A stretch of 64,000 nt of DNA. It comes from Palsa-504 sp963787645 (GTDB taxonomy: Bacteria; Actinomycetota; Actinomycetes; Streptosporangiales; Streptosporangiaceae). Where the stretch lies: the NCBI GenBank assembly GCA_963787645.1, contig CAWBDS010000011.1:1240001-1304000 (forward strand), in the 5' to 3' direction. The translations under genes were made by a program, and so were the position numbers. Numbering within the stretch: the first letter of the stretch is position 1; each line of letters begins with the position of its first letter. Positions 27,178-35,115 of the stretch are shown in pieces. The notes beneath the pieces were generated by a model, which had not been told where the DNA came from, searched no databases, and was given only the letters and a program-made list of their open reading frames with translations.

Positions 27178-28002
27178 ATGGCCATGGAGATGGACCACTC
27201 GTTCACCGTTCCCGTCCCGCCCGACCAGGCTTGGGACATCCTGCTCGACGTGGAGCGGATCGCGCCGTGCATGCCGGGCGCCACCGTCGACGAGGTCGAC
27301 GGTGACGTGGTCAACGGACGGATCAAGGTCAAGGTCGGCCCGGTGTCGCTGACCTACAAGGGCACGGCCAAGTTCACCGAGCGCGACCCGGAGGCCCACG
27401 TGGTCGTGCTGGAGGCCTCCGGTAAGGAGACCCGCGGCGCGGGTACGGCGTCGGCCAACGTCCGGGCCTCGATGGTGCCCGACGGATCCGGCACCGAGGT
27501 CACCATGCACACCACGATGAACGTGACCGGCCGGCTGGCCCAGTTCGGCCGGGGCGTCATGGTCGAGGTGGGCAGCAAGCTGGTCGAGCAGTTCGCTTCG
27601 AACCTGGCCAAGCTGATCTCCGGGGACACCGCCGGGGACGCCGGGAGCAGCCCGGCCGCTCCGGCCGGCCGCACCGCCGCGGACAGTACCAGTACGGACG
27701 GGGCCAGTACGGATGCTGCCAGTACGGACGGGGCCAGCGTGGACGGGGCCAGCGCGCCAGGGGCGACCATGGACGCGCACACCGGGAACGGCAGCGGCGG
27801 CGCGGCGGCCAGTGCGGCCGCCGGATCGGCGGTCAGCACCAGCGCGCCCGCGCAGGAGGACTCGCTCAACCTGGTCAAGCTGGTCGGCCCGGTGCTGCTC
27901 AAGCGGCTGGTCCCGGTGGCCGCGGGAGCGGCGGCCCTGGCCCTGCTGAGCCGGCTGGTCTGGCGGCTGCGGCATCGCTCGGCCCGGGCCCAGAAGGCCT
28001 AG
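27178..28002 (+). CDS. coxG: CoxG-like SRPBCC protein with C-terminal membrane anchor
   Basis: 274 residues. The first 145 are an SRPBCC/CoxG domain (VPPDQAWDILLDVERIAPCMPGA and VGPVSLTYKGTAKFTERD). A disordered linker follows with four 15-bp coding repeats (STDGA units). A hydrophobic C-terminal helix ends with RRLRHR-like positive charges (RLVWRLRHRSAR). CoxG proteins bind a hydrophobic ligand and, in mycobacteria, link CO dehydrogenase with the membrane quinone pool. The terminal helix supports membrane anchoring here. ATG 27178 is favoured over GTG 27166. Confidence 0.85.
   Translation: MAMEMDHSFTVPVPPDQAWDILLDVERIAPCMPGATVDEVDGDVVNGRIKVKVGPVSLTYKGTAKFTERDPEAHVVVLEASGKETRGAGTASANVRASMVPDGSGTEVTMHTTMNVTGRLAQFGRGVMVEVGSKLVEQFASNLAKLISGDTAGDAGSSPAAPAGRTAADSTSTDGASTDAASTDGASVDGASAPGATMDAHTGNGSGGAAASAAAGSAVSTSAPAQEDSLNLVKLVGPVLLKRLVPVAAGAAALALLSRLVWRLRHRSARAQKA
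27691..27750. repeat. Four 15-bp repeats in the coxG linker
   Basis: AGTACGGACGGGGCC-type units, all in frame, encode STDGA/STDAA/SVDGA pentapeptides between the SRPBCC domain and the terminal helix. Confidence 0.85.
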
Positions 28003-28018
28003 CGGAAGCGGCGGCACA

Positions 28019-28591
28019 GTGGAGTTCACCGAGGTCGTACGGCACCGGCATATGGTGCGGACGTTCACCGACGAGCCCGTCTCGGCGGAAAGCCTGGAGC
28101 GGATCCTGGCCAATGCCGTGCGCGGCCCGTCGGCCGGGTTCTCCCAGGGCCAGGCCTTCCTGGTCCTGACCGGGGAAGACCTGAAGCGCTTCTGGGCGGT
28201 GGCGGGCGCGGCCGCGTCCGACACGGTGACCAGCGCCCCGCTGGTCATCGTGCCCATGTCGGCCAAGCGGGTGTACCTGGACCGCTACGCGCTGCCTGAC
28301 AAGGGCTGGACCGACCGGGACGAGAAGCGGTGGCCGGTGCCGTTCTGGCACATCGACACCGGGATGGCGGCCCTGCTGATCCTGCTCACCGTGGTGGACG
28401 AGGGGCTCGGCGCACTGTACTTCGGCATCGTGCCGGAGGCCGTGCAGCCGTTCCGGGAGGCGTTCGGCGTCCCGGACGACCACGAGCCGATCGGCGCCAT
28501 CGCCATCGGCCACGACGCCGAACCCGCCCCGCGCGACCTGCGTGCCCGCCGCCGCCCGGCCGAAGACGTCATCCACTACGGCCGCTGGTAA
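28019..28591 (+). CDS. Nitroreductase family FMN protein
   Basis: 190 residues. The opening VVRHRHMVRTFTDEPV carries the FMN phosphate-binding Arg residues and PSAGFSQGQAF is a second flavin contact; GAIAIGHDAE closes the fold. Such enzymes reduce nitro groups, quinones or flavins with NAD(P)H. It starts 17 bp after coxG at GTG 28019, so it may be part of the cox transcript, possibly handling electrons or a quinone, although this is inference from position. Confidence 0.85.
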   Translation: MEFTEVVRHRHMVRTFTDEPVSAESLERILANAVRGPSAGFSQGQAFLVLTGEDLKRFWAVAGAAASDTVTSAPLVIVPMSAKRVYLDRYALPDKGWTDRDEKRWPVPFWHIDTGMAALLILLTVVDEGLGALYFGIVPEAVQPFREAFGVPDDHEPIGAIAIGHDAEPAPRDLRARRRPAEDVIHYGRW

Positions 28592-28601
28592 CCGCGGCCA
28601 A

Positions 28602-28656
28602 CCATGATCATGGCCAGTTTCGGCCGCTATTCGGTCGTTTCTGGCCATGATCATGG
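28602..28656. terminator. Perfect 16-bp inverted repeat with self-palindromic arms
   Basis: CCATGATCATGGCCAG (28602-28617) and its exact reverse complement (28641-28656) flank 23 nt. Each arm contains the 12-bp palindrome CCATGATCATGG. It sits between the converging nitroreductase and tsaD. It is likely a two-way terminator but may belong to a dispersed repeat family. Confidence 0.7.
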
Positions 28657-28679
28657 AACCAGGGGTGGGGGCAGCCGGG

Positions 28680-29711
28680 TTAGCGGACGACGACTTCGGT
28701 GACGGGGAGGGAGGAGTCGGCCGGCAGGTCGAGGGGGGACGGGGCGACGCCCTGGTGGACGAGTTCGGCGCCTAGGGCGGCGACCATGGCGCCGTTGTCG
28801 GTGCACAGGCCGGGCCGGGGCACCCGCAGCCGGATGCCGGCTGCGGCGCAGCGCTCGGCGGCCAGCGAGCGCAGCCGGGAGTTGGCCGCCACCCCGCCGC
28901 CGATGATCAGGTCCCGGACGCCGTGCTGCTGGCAGGCCTGCACGGCCTTGCGGGTGAGCACGTCGGCCACCGCCTCCTGGAAGGAGGCGGCCACGTCGGC
29001 CACCGGCACCGGTGCCCCGGCGCCCTGACGGGCCTCCACCCAGCGCGCCACGGCCGTCTTCAGGCCCGCGAAGGAAAAGTCCAGCGTGCCGTCGTGGTAC
29101 TTGCCGCGCGGGAAGGCGATCGCGGCGGCGTCGCCGTCGCGGGCCGTCTTGTCGATGGGCGGCCCGCCGGGGAACGGCAGGCCGAGCACCCGGGCCACCT
29201 TGTCGTAGGCCTCGCCCGCCGCGTCGTCGATGGTGGCGCCGAGCGGAACCACCTCCTTGGCCACGTCGGTGACCAGGAGCAGCGAGGAATGCCCGCCCGA
29301 GACCAGCAGGGCCACCGCGGGGGTGGGCAGCGTGCCGTGCTCCAGCTGGTCCACGGCGATGTGCGCGGCCAGGTGGTTCACCCCGTACAGCGGCTTGCCG
29401 AGCGCGAACGCGTAGGCCTTGGCCGCGGCCACCCCGACCAGCAGGGCGCCGGCCAGGCCGGGCCCGGCGGTGACGGCCACGGCGTCGATCTGGCCGGGCC
29501 GCACCCCGGCGGTGGCCAGCGCGCGGTCGAAGGTGGGGATCATCGCTTCCAGATGCGCCCGGCTGGCCACCTCGGGGACCACGCCGCCGAACCGCGCGTG
29601 CTGGTCCACGCTGGAGGCCACCGCGTCGGCCAGCAGGTCATGCCCGCGCACCAGGCCGATCCCGGTCTCGTCGCAGGACGTCTCGATGCCCAGCACCAGG
29701 GGAAGAATCAT
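28680..29711 (-). CDS. tsaD: tRNA N6-adenosine threonylcarbamoyltransferase TsaD
   Basis: 343 residues, ASKHA fold. It transfers the threonylcarbamoyl group from TC-AMP to A37 of ANN-decoding tRNAs to form t6A. Metal ligands H113 and H117 are in NHLAAH; the nucleotide-binding IETSCDETG and SGGHSSL are present, and GGGVAANSRLR is near the C-terminus. ATG 29711 opens MILPLVLGIETS. It shares one base with the rimI stop, and works with TsaB and TsaE encoded just upstream. Confidence 0.95.
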   Translation of the reverse strand: MILPLVLGIETSCDETGIGLVRGHDLLADAVASSVDQHARFGGVVPEVASRAHLEAMIPTFDRALATAGVRPGQIDAVAVTAGPGLAGALLVGVAAAKAYAFALGKPLYGVNHLAAHIAVDQLEHGTLPTPAVALLVSGGHSSLLLVTDVAKEVVPLGATIDDAAGEAYDKVARVLGLPFPGGPPIDKTARDGDAAAIAFPRGKYHDGTLDFSFAGLKTAVARWVEARQGAGAPVPVADVAASFQEAVADVLTRKAVQACQQHGVRDLIIGGGVAANSRLRSLAAERCAAAGIRLRVPRPGLCTDNGAMVAALGAELVHQGVAPSPLDLPADSSLPVTEVVVR

Positions 29712-30196
29712 CAGGCCAGCGCCTTCCGCATGACCACGGCGTCCACGCCGGAGGGCTGGTAGTAGCCGCGCCGGATGCCGGCCTCGGTGAAGCCCTCGCG
29801 CTGGTACAGCCGCCGGGCGCGCGGGTTGTCCTCGCGCACCTCGAGCAGGACCTCGGTGCAGCCGCGGCGGGCCGCCTCGTCGACCAGCGCGCTCAGCAGC
29901 GCGGTGCCGGTGCCCCGTCCCCAGCGGGACGGGTCCACGGCCAGCGTCACCACGTCGGCCTGCGGTCCGCCGGTGAACATCATGCCCGCGTACCCGGTCA
30001 GCGTGTCCCCCTCCTCGGCCACCAGGTAGAGCCGGCGCGAGGCCGGCTGGGCGGATTCGCTGGCGAACATCTCCGGGGTCCACGCGTCTTCGGGGAACAG
30101 TTCCCGTTCCAGGGCCATGATGCGGGGCATGTCGGCGCGGCGCATCTCGCGCAACCGGACCTCGCGGGCCTGTTCCTGCTGCCTGGCGTGCTTCAC
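29711..30196 (-). CDS. rimI: Ribosomal-protein alanine N-acetyltransferase RimI
   Basis: 161-residue GNAT domain. RLREMRRADMPRIMALERELF is the entry strand-helix, and the acetyl-CoA loop is DPSRWGRGTGTALL. The C-terminal VREDNPRARRLYQREGF is typical for RimI, which acetylates S18 in E. coli. GTG 30196 overlaps the tsaB stop by four bases (GTGA). Embedding between tsaB and tsaD is the common actinobacterial order. Confidence 0.9.
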   Translation of the reverse strand: MKHARQQEQAREVRLREMRRADMPRIMALERELFPEDAWTPEMFASESAQPASRRLYLVAEEGDTLTGYAGMMFTGGPQADVVTLAVDPSRWGRGTGTALLSALVDEAARRGCTEVLLEVREDNPRARRLYQREGFTEAGIRRGYYQPSGVDAVVMRKALA

Positions 30197-30834
30197 GGCG
30201 TGACCCGCTTGGGCGGTCCGGGCTCGCGGGCGTCCGGGCGGCGCAGGTACAGCGGCTCCGGGTCGAGCAGCAGGACCCGGCCCGGGAAGGCGACCAGGGC
30301 GCACAGCATGCCGGCGTCCGGGTAGGCGGCCCCGATCAGCTCGCCGAACGCCTCCGGGTACAGCGAACCGCCAGCCCCCGCGACCGGCAGGTCCGCGGCG
30401 TCCGGGACCGAGCTGGCCTGGCCCACCGCGGGGCCGGCCACCCGGCGGCCGTCGGCGTCGTAGCGGGCCCAGTAGACCTCCTTGCGGCGGGCGTCGGTGG
30501 CGACCAGGAACTCCCGGCCGCGGGCCGCGGACGCGGCGATGATGTCCAGCGAGCACACGCCGGAGACCGGCACGCCGAGCACGGAGCCGAGCACGCGCGC
30601 GGTCACCAGGCCCACCCGCAGCCCGGTGTAGGGTCCGGGGCCGACCCCGGTCGCGACCGCGGTCAGGTCGCCGCGCGACGCACCGACGTCGGCCATGACC
30701 TTGGCGATCATCGGCGCGAGCAATTCGGAATGCCGCCGGCCATCCAGGGCCGACGCCCCGGCGATGACCCGCTCCCCGTCGTGCAGGGCCACGCTCACCG
30801 CGGGCGTCGCTGTATCGAATCCCAGCACGAGCAC
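30193..30834 (-). CDS. tsaB: tRNA threonylcarbamoyladenosine biosynthesis protein TsaB
   Basis: 213 residues, GTG start. The N-terminal ASKHA lobe LGFDTATPAVSVAL and GVGPGPYTGLRVG are diagnostic. TsaB is a non-catalytic paralogue of TsaD that dimerises with it; TsaE then binds the pair. It is separated from tsaE by a membrane protein gene that is not part of the pathway. Confidence 0.93.
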   Translation of the reverse strand: MLVLGFDTATPAVSVALHDGERVIAGASALDGRRHSELLAPMIAKVMADVGASRGDLTAVATGVGPGPYTGLRVGLVTARVLGSVLGVPVSGVCSLDIIAASAARGREFLVATDARRKEVYWARYDADGRRVAGPAVGQASSVPDAADLPVAGAGGSLYPEAFGELIGAAYPDAGMLCALVAFPGRVLLLDPEPLYLRRPDAREPGPPKRVTP

Positions 30835-30869
30835 CCGCCCAGCCTAATGGCTTGGGGGGAGTGAAAGGG

Positions 30870-31913
30870 CTAGTGCAGCGCGGTCTCGGCGGCCTGGGCG
30901 AAGGCCAGGGCGGCCGAGGACAGGCTGGACAGGGAGACCGGCCCGTAGTTGCCGCGGTTGGAGTGCTCCAGCCCGTTCACCGTCACGGTGACGATCACGT
31001 TGTGGAAGCGGACCACCACGGTGGCCACGTCGGTGACCGCGCCGCCGCGGCGGAACACCTGGGTGGCGCTGAACGCCTCGTTGCCCAGGCCGCTGAGCGC
31101 GCTGACCGTGGCCTTGGATTCGGCCGAGCGCTTGGCCGGATCCTGCAGGGACTGCAGGGTCTGGCCGTAAGCGTCCATCGCGGCGTAGGTGGCGCTGCCG
31201 TCCCCGCTGGCCAGCCCGTTCGGCGCGTAGGCCAGCAGGTTGAGCTCGAGCAGCCGGTAGACCGGCGGGTGGTCGATAGTCCAGTCGCAGGCCGATTCGG
31301 CCGACCCGCCGATGGCCAGCGGGGAGGCCTGCTTGACCTGCCCGGACAGGTAGCTCTGGACGGTGGCGGCCGGGACCGTGCCGCAGGCGTCGGGCACGGT
31401 CTGCAGCTCGCCAGGCTGGAACGTGGTGATCAGGCCGTCCGGGGTGACCGGCGCGGGCCCGGAGCCGCCCGGGATCACGATGGCCGCGGTCACTCCCCCG
31501 GCCACGACGACCAGGCTGGCGGCCAGGATCAGCCAGCGGCGCCGGCGCCGGGCGGCCGCGCGCCGGGCCCGGCCACCAGCCGCGCGCGGCTGCTGCTCGG
31601 GCACCGGACCGGCAGCGGTGTCAGGGGGGTCCTCGTCCTCGTACTGAGCGTCCGGCCCGGCCCACTCCGGGACCTGCTCACCGTAGTCAGCAGCGGCCGC
31701 GGGGACGCCGGGACCGGGCCCGGGTCCGGCCGGGCCGGGGTCGCCGCTGCGCCAGGGGCCCATGGGGTAGTCGGCGGCAGGCCGGGTCGGCCGGGCTGCG
31801 GGCACGACCGGGGGCAGGTTGGCCCACGGCGGCGGGTTCTCGTCCGGGACTTCGGGGCCTGGGCGACGGAACCCGGACGGCCGGCGAGGAGGCAGGAACT
31901 CCTGCTCTGGCAC
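30870..31913 (-). CDS. Membrane-anchored protein with DUF3558-like extracellular domain
   Basis: 347 residues. Positions 1-110 are Pro/Gly-rich and disordered, 111-126 a very basic Arg patch, 127-147 a single TM helix, and the rest an extracytoplasmic domain with two cysteines (ACGTVPAATVQSYLSG and ACDWTID), resembling the DUF3558 type. Orientation (basic patch inside) puts the tail outside. GTG 31913 is preceded by GGAGG. It lies inside the tsaE-tsaB cluster on the same strand, 37 bp after tsaE. Function unknown. Confidence 0.7.
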   Translation of the reverse strand: MPEQEFLPPRRPSGFRRPGPEVPDENPPPWANLPPVVPAARPTRPAADYPMGPWRSGDPGPAGPGPGPGVPAAAADYGEQVPEWAGPDAQYEDEDPPDTAAGPVPEQQPRAAGGRARRAAARRRRRWLILAASLVVVAGGVTAAIVIPGGSGPAPVTPDGLITTFQPGELQTVPDACGTVPAATVQSYLSGQVKQASPLAIGGSAESACDWTIDHPPVYRLLELNLLAYAPNGLASGDGSATYAAMDAYGQTLQSLQDPAKRSAESKATVSALSGLGNEAFSATQVFRRGGAVTDVATVVVRFHNVIVTVTVNGLEHSNRGNYGPVSLSSLSSAALAFAQAAETALH

Positions 31914-31950
31914 ACACGCCTCCGGACAAGGAGATCAAAGTACAGCGGAA

Positions 31951-32475
31951 CTATAAACGATCTGTGCTGCTGGCCGTCTGTTTTCCGGATAACCCCCCGG
32001 GCCAGCGGGCGCCGCGACCGCGCAGCCGCACGGTCCGGGTGTCGCCGTCGGAGTCCGGCTCGATCGAGATCTCCAGGCGGTCCTCGGACAGGCCTTCGGC
32101 CAGCCCCTCGCCCCACTCGACTACGGTGACGGCGCGGGCCACGTCGGCGTCCAGGTCCAGGTCGTCGACCTCGCTGATGCTGCCCAGCCGGTAGGCGTCC
32201 GCGTGCACCAGCGACGGCCCGGACCCGGCCAGGACCGGGTGCACCCGGGCGATGACGAAGGTCGGCGAGGTGACCGGCCCGCGCACCCCCAGGCCCGCGC
32301 CGATGCCCTGCACCAGCGTGGTCTTGCCCGCCCCCAGCGGCCCGGTCACGATGACCAGGTCGCCGGCGCGCAGCCGGCCGGCCAGCTCGCGGCCCAGGTC
32401 CCGCATGTCCGCGTCGGTGGCCACGCGCAGGTCCGCGGGCACGCACCACGGTCCGTTCGGGAAAATATCCATCAT
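31951..32475 (-). CDS. tsaE: tRNA threonylcarbamoyladenosine biosynthesis ATPase TsaE
   Basis: 174 residues. Walker A GPLGAGKTT at 45-53, SPTFVIARVHP (switch-like), HADAYRLG and VVEWGEGL are the family pattern. TsaE hydrolyses ATP to reset the TsaB-TsaD complex in t6A formation. It overlaps the alr stop by four bases. An extra N-terminal 18 residues (MMDIFPNGPWC) precede the usual start of the domain. Confidence 0.93.
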   Translation of the reverse strand: MMDIFPNGPWCVPADLRVATDADMRDLGRELAGRLRAGDLVIVTGPLGAGKTTLVQGIGAGLGVRGPVTSPTFVIARVHPVLAGSGPSLVHADAYRLGSISEVDDLDLDADVARAVTVVEWGEGLAEGLSEDRLEISIEPDSDGDTRTVRLRGRGARWPGGLSGKQTASSTDRL

Positions 32476-33581
32476 GCGCCGCCGGGGTAGCTGCGGACGA
32501 CCCGGTTCCCGATGCCGGTCACGATCTCATAGGAGATGGTGCCCAGCCGCTCGCCCCACTCCTGCGCGGTGGGTTCGCCGTCATCCCCCGGACCGAACAA
32601 CACGACCTCCTCGCCCGCCGTCACTGGCTCGTCGCCGAAGTCGACCACGAACTGGTCCATGCACACCGTGCCCGCGATCGGCCAGCGCCGGCCGCGCGCG
32701 CTGACCAGCGGCAGGCCGGTCGCGGCGCGCGGCACGCCGTCCGCGTAGCCGACCGGCACCAACCCCAGGGTGGTCTCGCGGTCGGTCAGGTAGCGGTGGC
32801 CGTAGGACACGCCGGAGCCGGGCGGCACCCGCTTGACCAGGGCCAGCCGGGCGCGCAGGGTCATGGCCGGGCGCAGCCAGGGCGGCGCGCCGCCGGGCAG
32901 GGTGGAGATGCCGTAGACCGCGCCGCCGAACCGGACCAGGTCCAGGCGGCACTCGGGCACGGTCAGCGCGCCCGCGGTGTTGGCCATGTGCCGGACCTCG
33001 GGTGTGACCCCGGCCTTCTCGGCGTGCTCGACGGCATCGGCGAACGCGGCCAGCTGGGCGGCGATCGAGGGGTGCCCGGGCAGGTCGGCGCAGGCGAAGT
33101 GGGACCACAGGCCCACCACCTGGAGCCGCCCGGCGGCCTGTTCGGCCAGCGCGGCCTGGACCACGGCGGGCCAGCCGGCGCGGGTGGCGCCGCCGCGGGA
33201 CAGGCCGGTGTCGATTTTGAGGTGCAGCCGGGCCGGGACGCCCGCGCGGGCCGCCGCCTCGGCCACCCGGGTCACCACCGCGACGGAGGCGGCGGTGACG
33301 TCGGTGCCCGCGCGGATCGCCTCGGCGGGCTCGCCGATGGCCATCAGGCACAGCACCGGCGCGGTGATCCCGGCCGCGCGCAGTTCGAGCGCCTCGGTCA
33401 GGTCGGCGGTGCCGAGCCAGGTCGCGCCGCCGGCCAGCGCGGCCCGGGCCGCCGGGACCATGCCGTGCCCGTACCCGTCCGCCTTGACCACGGCCATGAC
33501 CTGGCTGCCGCGGACCGCCTCGCACAGCGCCGCGACGTTGCCGGAGATCGCGCGCAGGTCGACGACGGCTTCCCGGTCCAC
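32472..33581 (-). CDS. alr: Alanine racemase
   Basis: 369 residues. It interconverts L- and D-alanine for peptidoglycan. PLP lysine K33 lies in VVKADGYGHG; the second catalytic base is the Tyr of SGVSYGHRY, and the GTVCMDQ motif is near the dimer interface. One base separates its start from the nnr stop, so expression is coupled with metabolite-repair and t6A genes. Confidence 0.95.
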   Translation of the reverse strand: MDREAVVDLRAISGNVAALCEAVRGSQVMAVVKADGYGHGMVPAARAALAGGATWLGTADLTEALELRAAGITAPVLCLMAIGEPAEAIRAGTDVTAASVAVVTRVAEAAARAGVPARLHLKIDTGLSRGGATRAGWPAVVQAALAEQAAGRLQVVGLWSHFACADLPGHPSIAAQLAAFADAVEHAEKAGVTPEVRHMANTAGALTVPECRLDLVRFGGAVYGISTLPGGAPPWLRPAMTLRARLALVKRVPPGSGVSYGHRYLTDRETTLGLVPVGYADGVPRAATGLPLVSARGRRWPIAGTVCMDQFVVDFGDEPVTAGEEVVLFGPGDDGEPTAQEWGERLGTISYEIVTGIGNRVVRSYPGGA

Positions 33582-35114
33582 CTAGGACACCACGCTGCGG
33601 ATGGCGGCCGGGAGCGCGGTCACCACGTCGAAGGCGCCGATCGGAGCGTCCGCGGGCCCTTCGGGGTCGGCTCCGGCGTCGGCGGGCGCGCTGGGGCCGG
33701 CGGCGGCCAGGCGGGCGGCCAGGCCGTGCAGGTAGGCCGCGGTCACCGCGGCCCAGGGCGGCTCGAGGCCTTGCGCCAGCAGCGCGCCGGCCAGCCCGGA
33801 CAGGACGTCGCCGGAGCCGGCCGTGGCCAGCCACGGGGTACCGGTCGGGTTGACCAGGGCGGCCGGTTCGCCGGGCGACGCGACGACCGTGGTCGAGCCC
33901 TTGAGCAGGACGGTGAGGCCGAGGCGTTCGGCGGCGCGGCGGGCGTGGTCCAGGCGGTGGGCCTCGATGGCGGCCGGGTCGGTGTCCAGCAGGCGGCCGA
34001 GCTCCCCCGCGTGCGGGGTGATCAGGGTGGGCGCGGCGCGCGGCAGCAGGTCCGGATGCTGGCTGAGGATGGTCAGGCCGTCCGCGTCGACCAGCACGGG
34101 CAGGTCGGTGGCCAGCACCGCGGCCAGCCGGGCCACGGCGTCCGGGCCGGTACCCATGCCGGGGCCGGCCACCCAGGCCTGGACCCGGCCAACGTCGCCG
34201 GTCAGGTCCCAGCCGGGGTCGTCTGCCGGGTAGACGGTCAGTACGGCTTCGGGCCACGCCTCGCGGACCACGGCGGCGGCCACGGTCCCGGTCACCACCC
34301 GGACCATGCCGGCCCCGCCGCGGATCGCCCCGCCGGTGGCCAGGACGGCCGCGCCGGCGAACCGGTCGCTGCCGGCCAGCACGCCGGCCACGCCGCGCCG
34401 GTACTTGTCCGACTCCGGGCCGGGGCGGGGCAGCCGGGCGGCGATGTCGCTGCGTTGCGGGGCCTCGGCAGCGGGTTCGGCACCGGGCCGCAGGCCGATG
34501 TCGACCAGCTCGACGGTGCCCGCGTACCCGGCGCCCGGGTCGATGAGCAGGCCGGGCTTGAGCACGCCGAAGGTCACGGTCACGTCGGCGCGCACGGCCG
34601 GTCCGTCGACCGCTCCGGTGTCGGCGTCGATGCCGCTGGGCAGGTCGGCCGCGACCACCGTGGCGTGGCCGGCCCGGGCTTGCTCGGCCGCCGCGGCCAG
34701 GCCGGCGAACGGCTCGCGCAGGCCGCCCCGGCCGCCGATGCCGAGCAGGCCGTCGATGATCAGGTCCGCCTGGGCGATCGCGTCCCCAGGGTCGCTGGTG
34801 ATCCGGCCGCCGGCCGCCCGGAGCTCGGCGGCGCCACCCGCGTGTGCCTGGGCGGCGGGGGTGATCGCGGTCACGGCCGCGCCGCGCCGGGCCAGCAGGG
34901 CACCCGCGTACAGGGCATCGCCGCCGTTGTCGCCGCGGCCCGCCAGGATCACCACCCGGGCGCCGTAGACGTGTCCCGGGTAGCGGGCCAGCAGGGAGCC
35001 GCACACCGCGGCCAGCCCGGCCGCGGCGCGCCGCATCAAGGTGCCCTCGGGAAGCTGGTCCATCAGCGCGCGTTCGGCCGCGCGGACCACCTCGACCGGG
35101 TAGGCGGGTCGCAT
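33582..35114 (-). CDS. nnr: Bifunctional NAD(P)H-hydrate epimerase / ADP-dependent dehydratase
   Basis: 510 residues. Residues 1-215 are the epimerase (YjeF_N: GRGDNGGDALYAG, ADLPSGIDADTG); the rest is the ATP/ADP-dependent dehydratase (carbohydrate-kinase fold: ITPHAGELGRLL and GSGDVLSGL with the catalytic Asp). Together they repair the damaged hydrates NADHX and NADPHX. One base separates it from both alr and, nearly, glmM. Confidence 0.93.
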   Translation of the reverse strand: MRPAYPVEVVRAAERALMDQLPEGTLMRRAAAGLAAVCGSLLARYPGHVYGARVVILAGRGDNGGDALYAGALLARRGAAVTAITPAAQAHAGGAAELRAAGGRITSDPGDAIAQADLIIDGLLGIGGRGGLREPFAGLAAAAEQARAGHATVVAADLPSGIDADTGAVDGPAVRADVTVTFGVLKPGLLIDPGAGYAGTVELVDIGLRPGAEPAAEAPQRSDIAARLPRPGPESDKYRRGVAGVLAGSDRFAGAAVLATGGAIRGGAGMVRVVTGTVAAAVVREAWPEAVLTVYPADDPGWDLTGDVGRVQAWVAGPGMGTGPDAVARLAAVLATDLPVLVDADGLTILSQHPDLLPRAAPTLITPHAGELGRLLDTDPAAIEAHRLDHARRAAERLGLTVLLKGSTTVVASPGEPAALVNPTGTPWLATAGSGDVLSGLAGALLAQGLEPPWAAVTAAYLHGLAARLAAAGPSAPADAGADPEGPADAPIGAFDVVTALPAAIRSVVS

Positions 35115-35115
35115 G

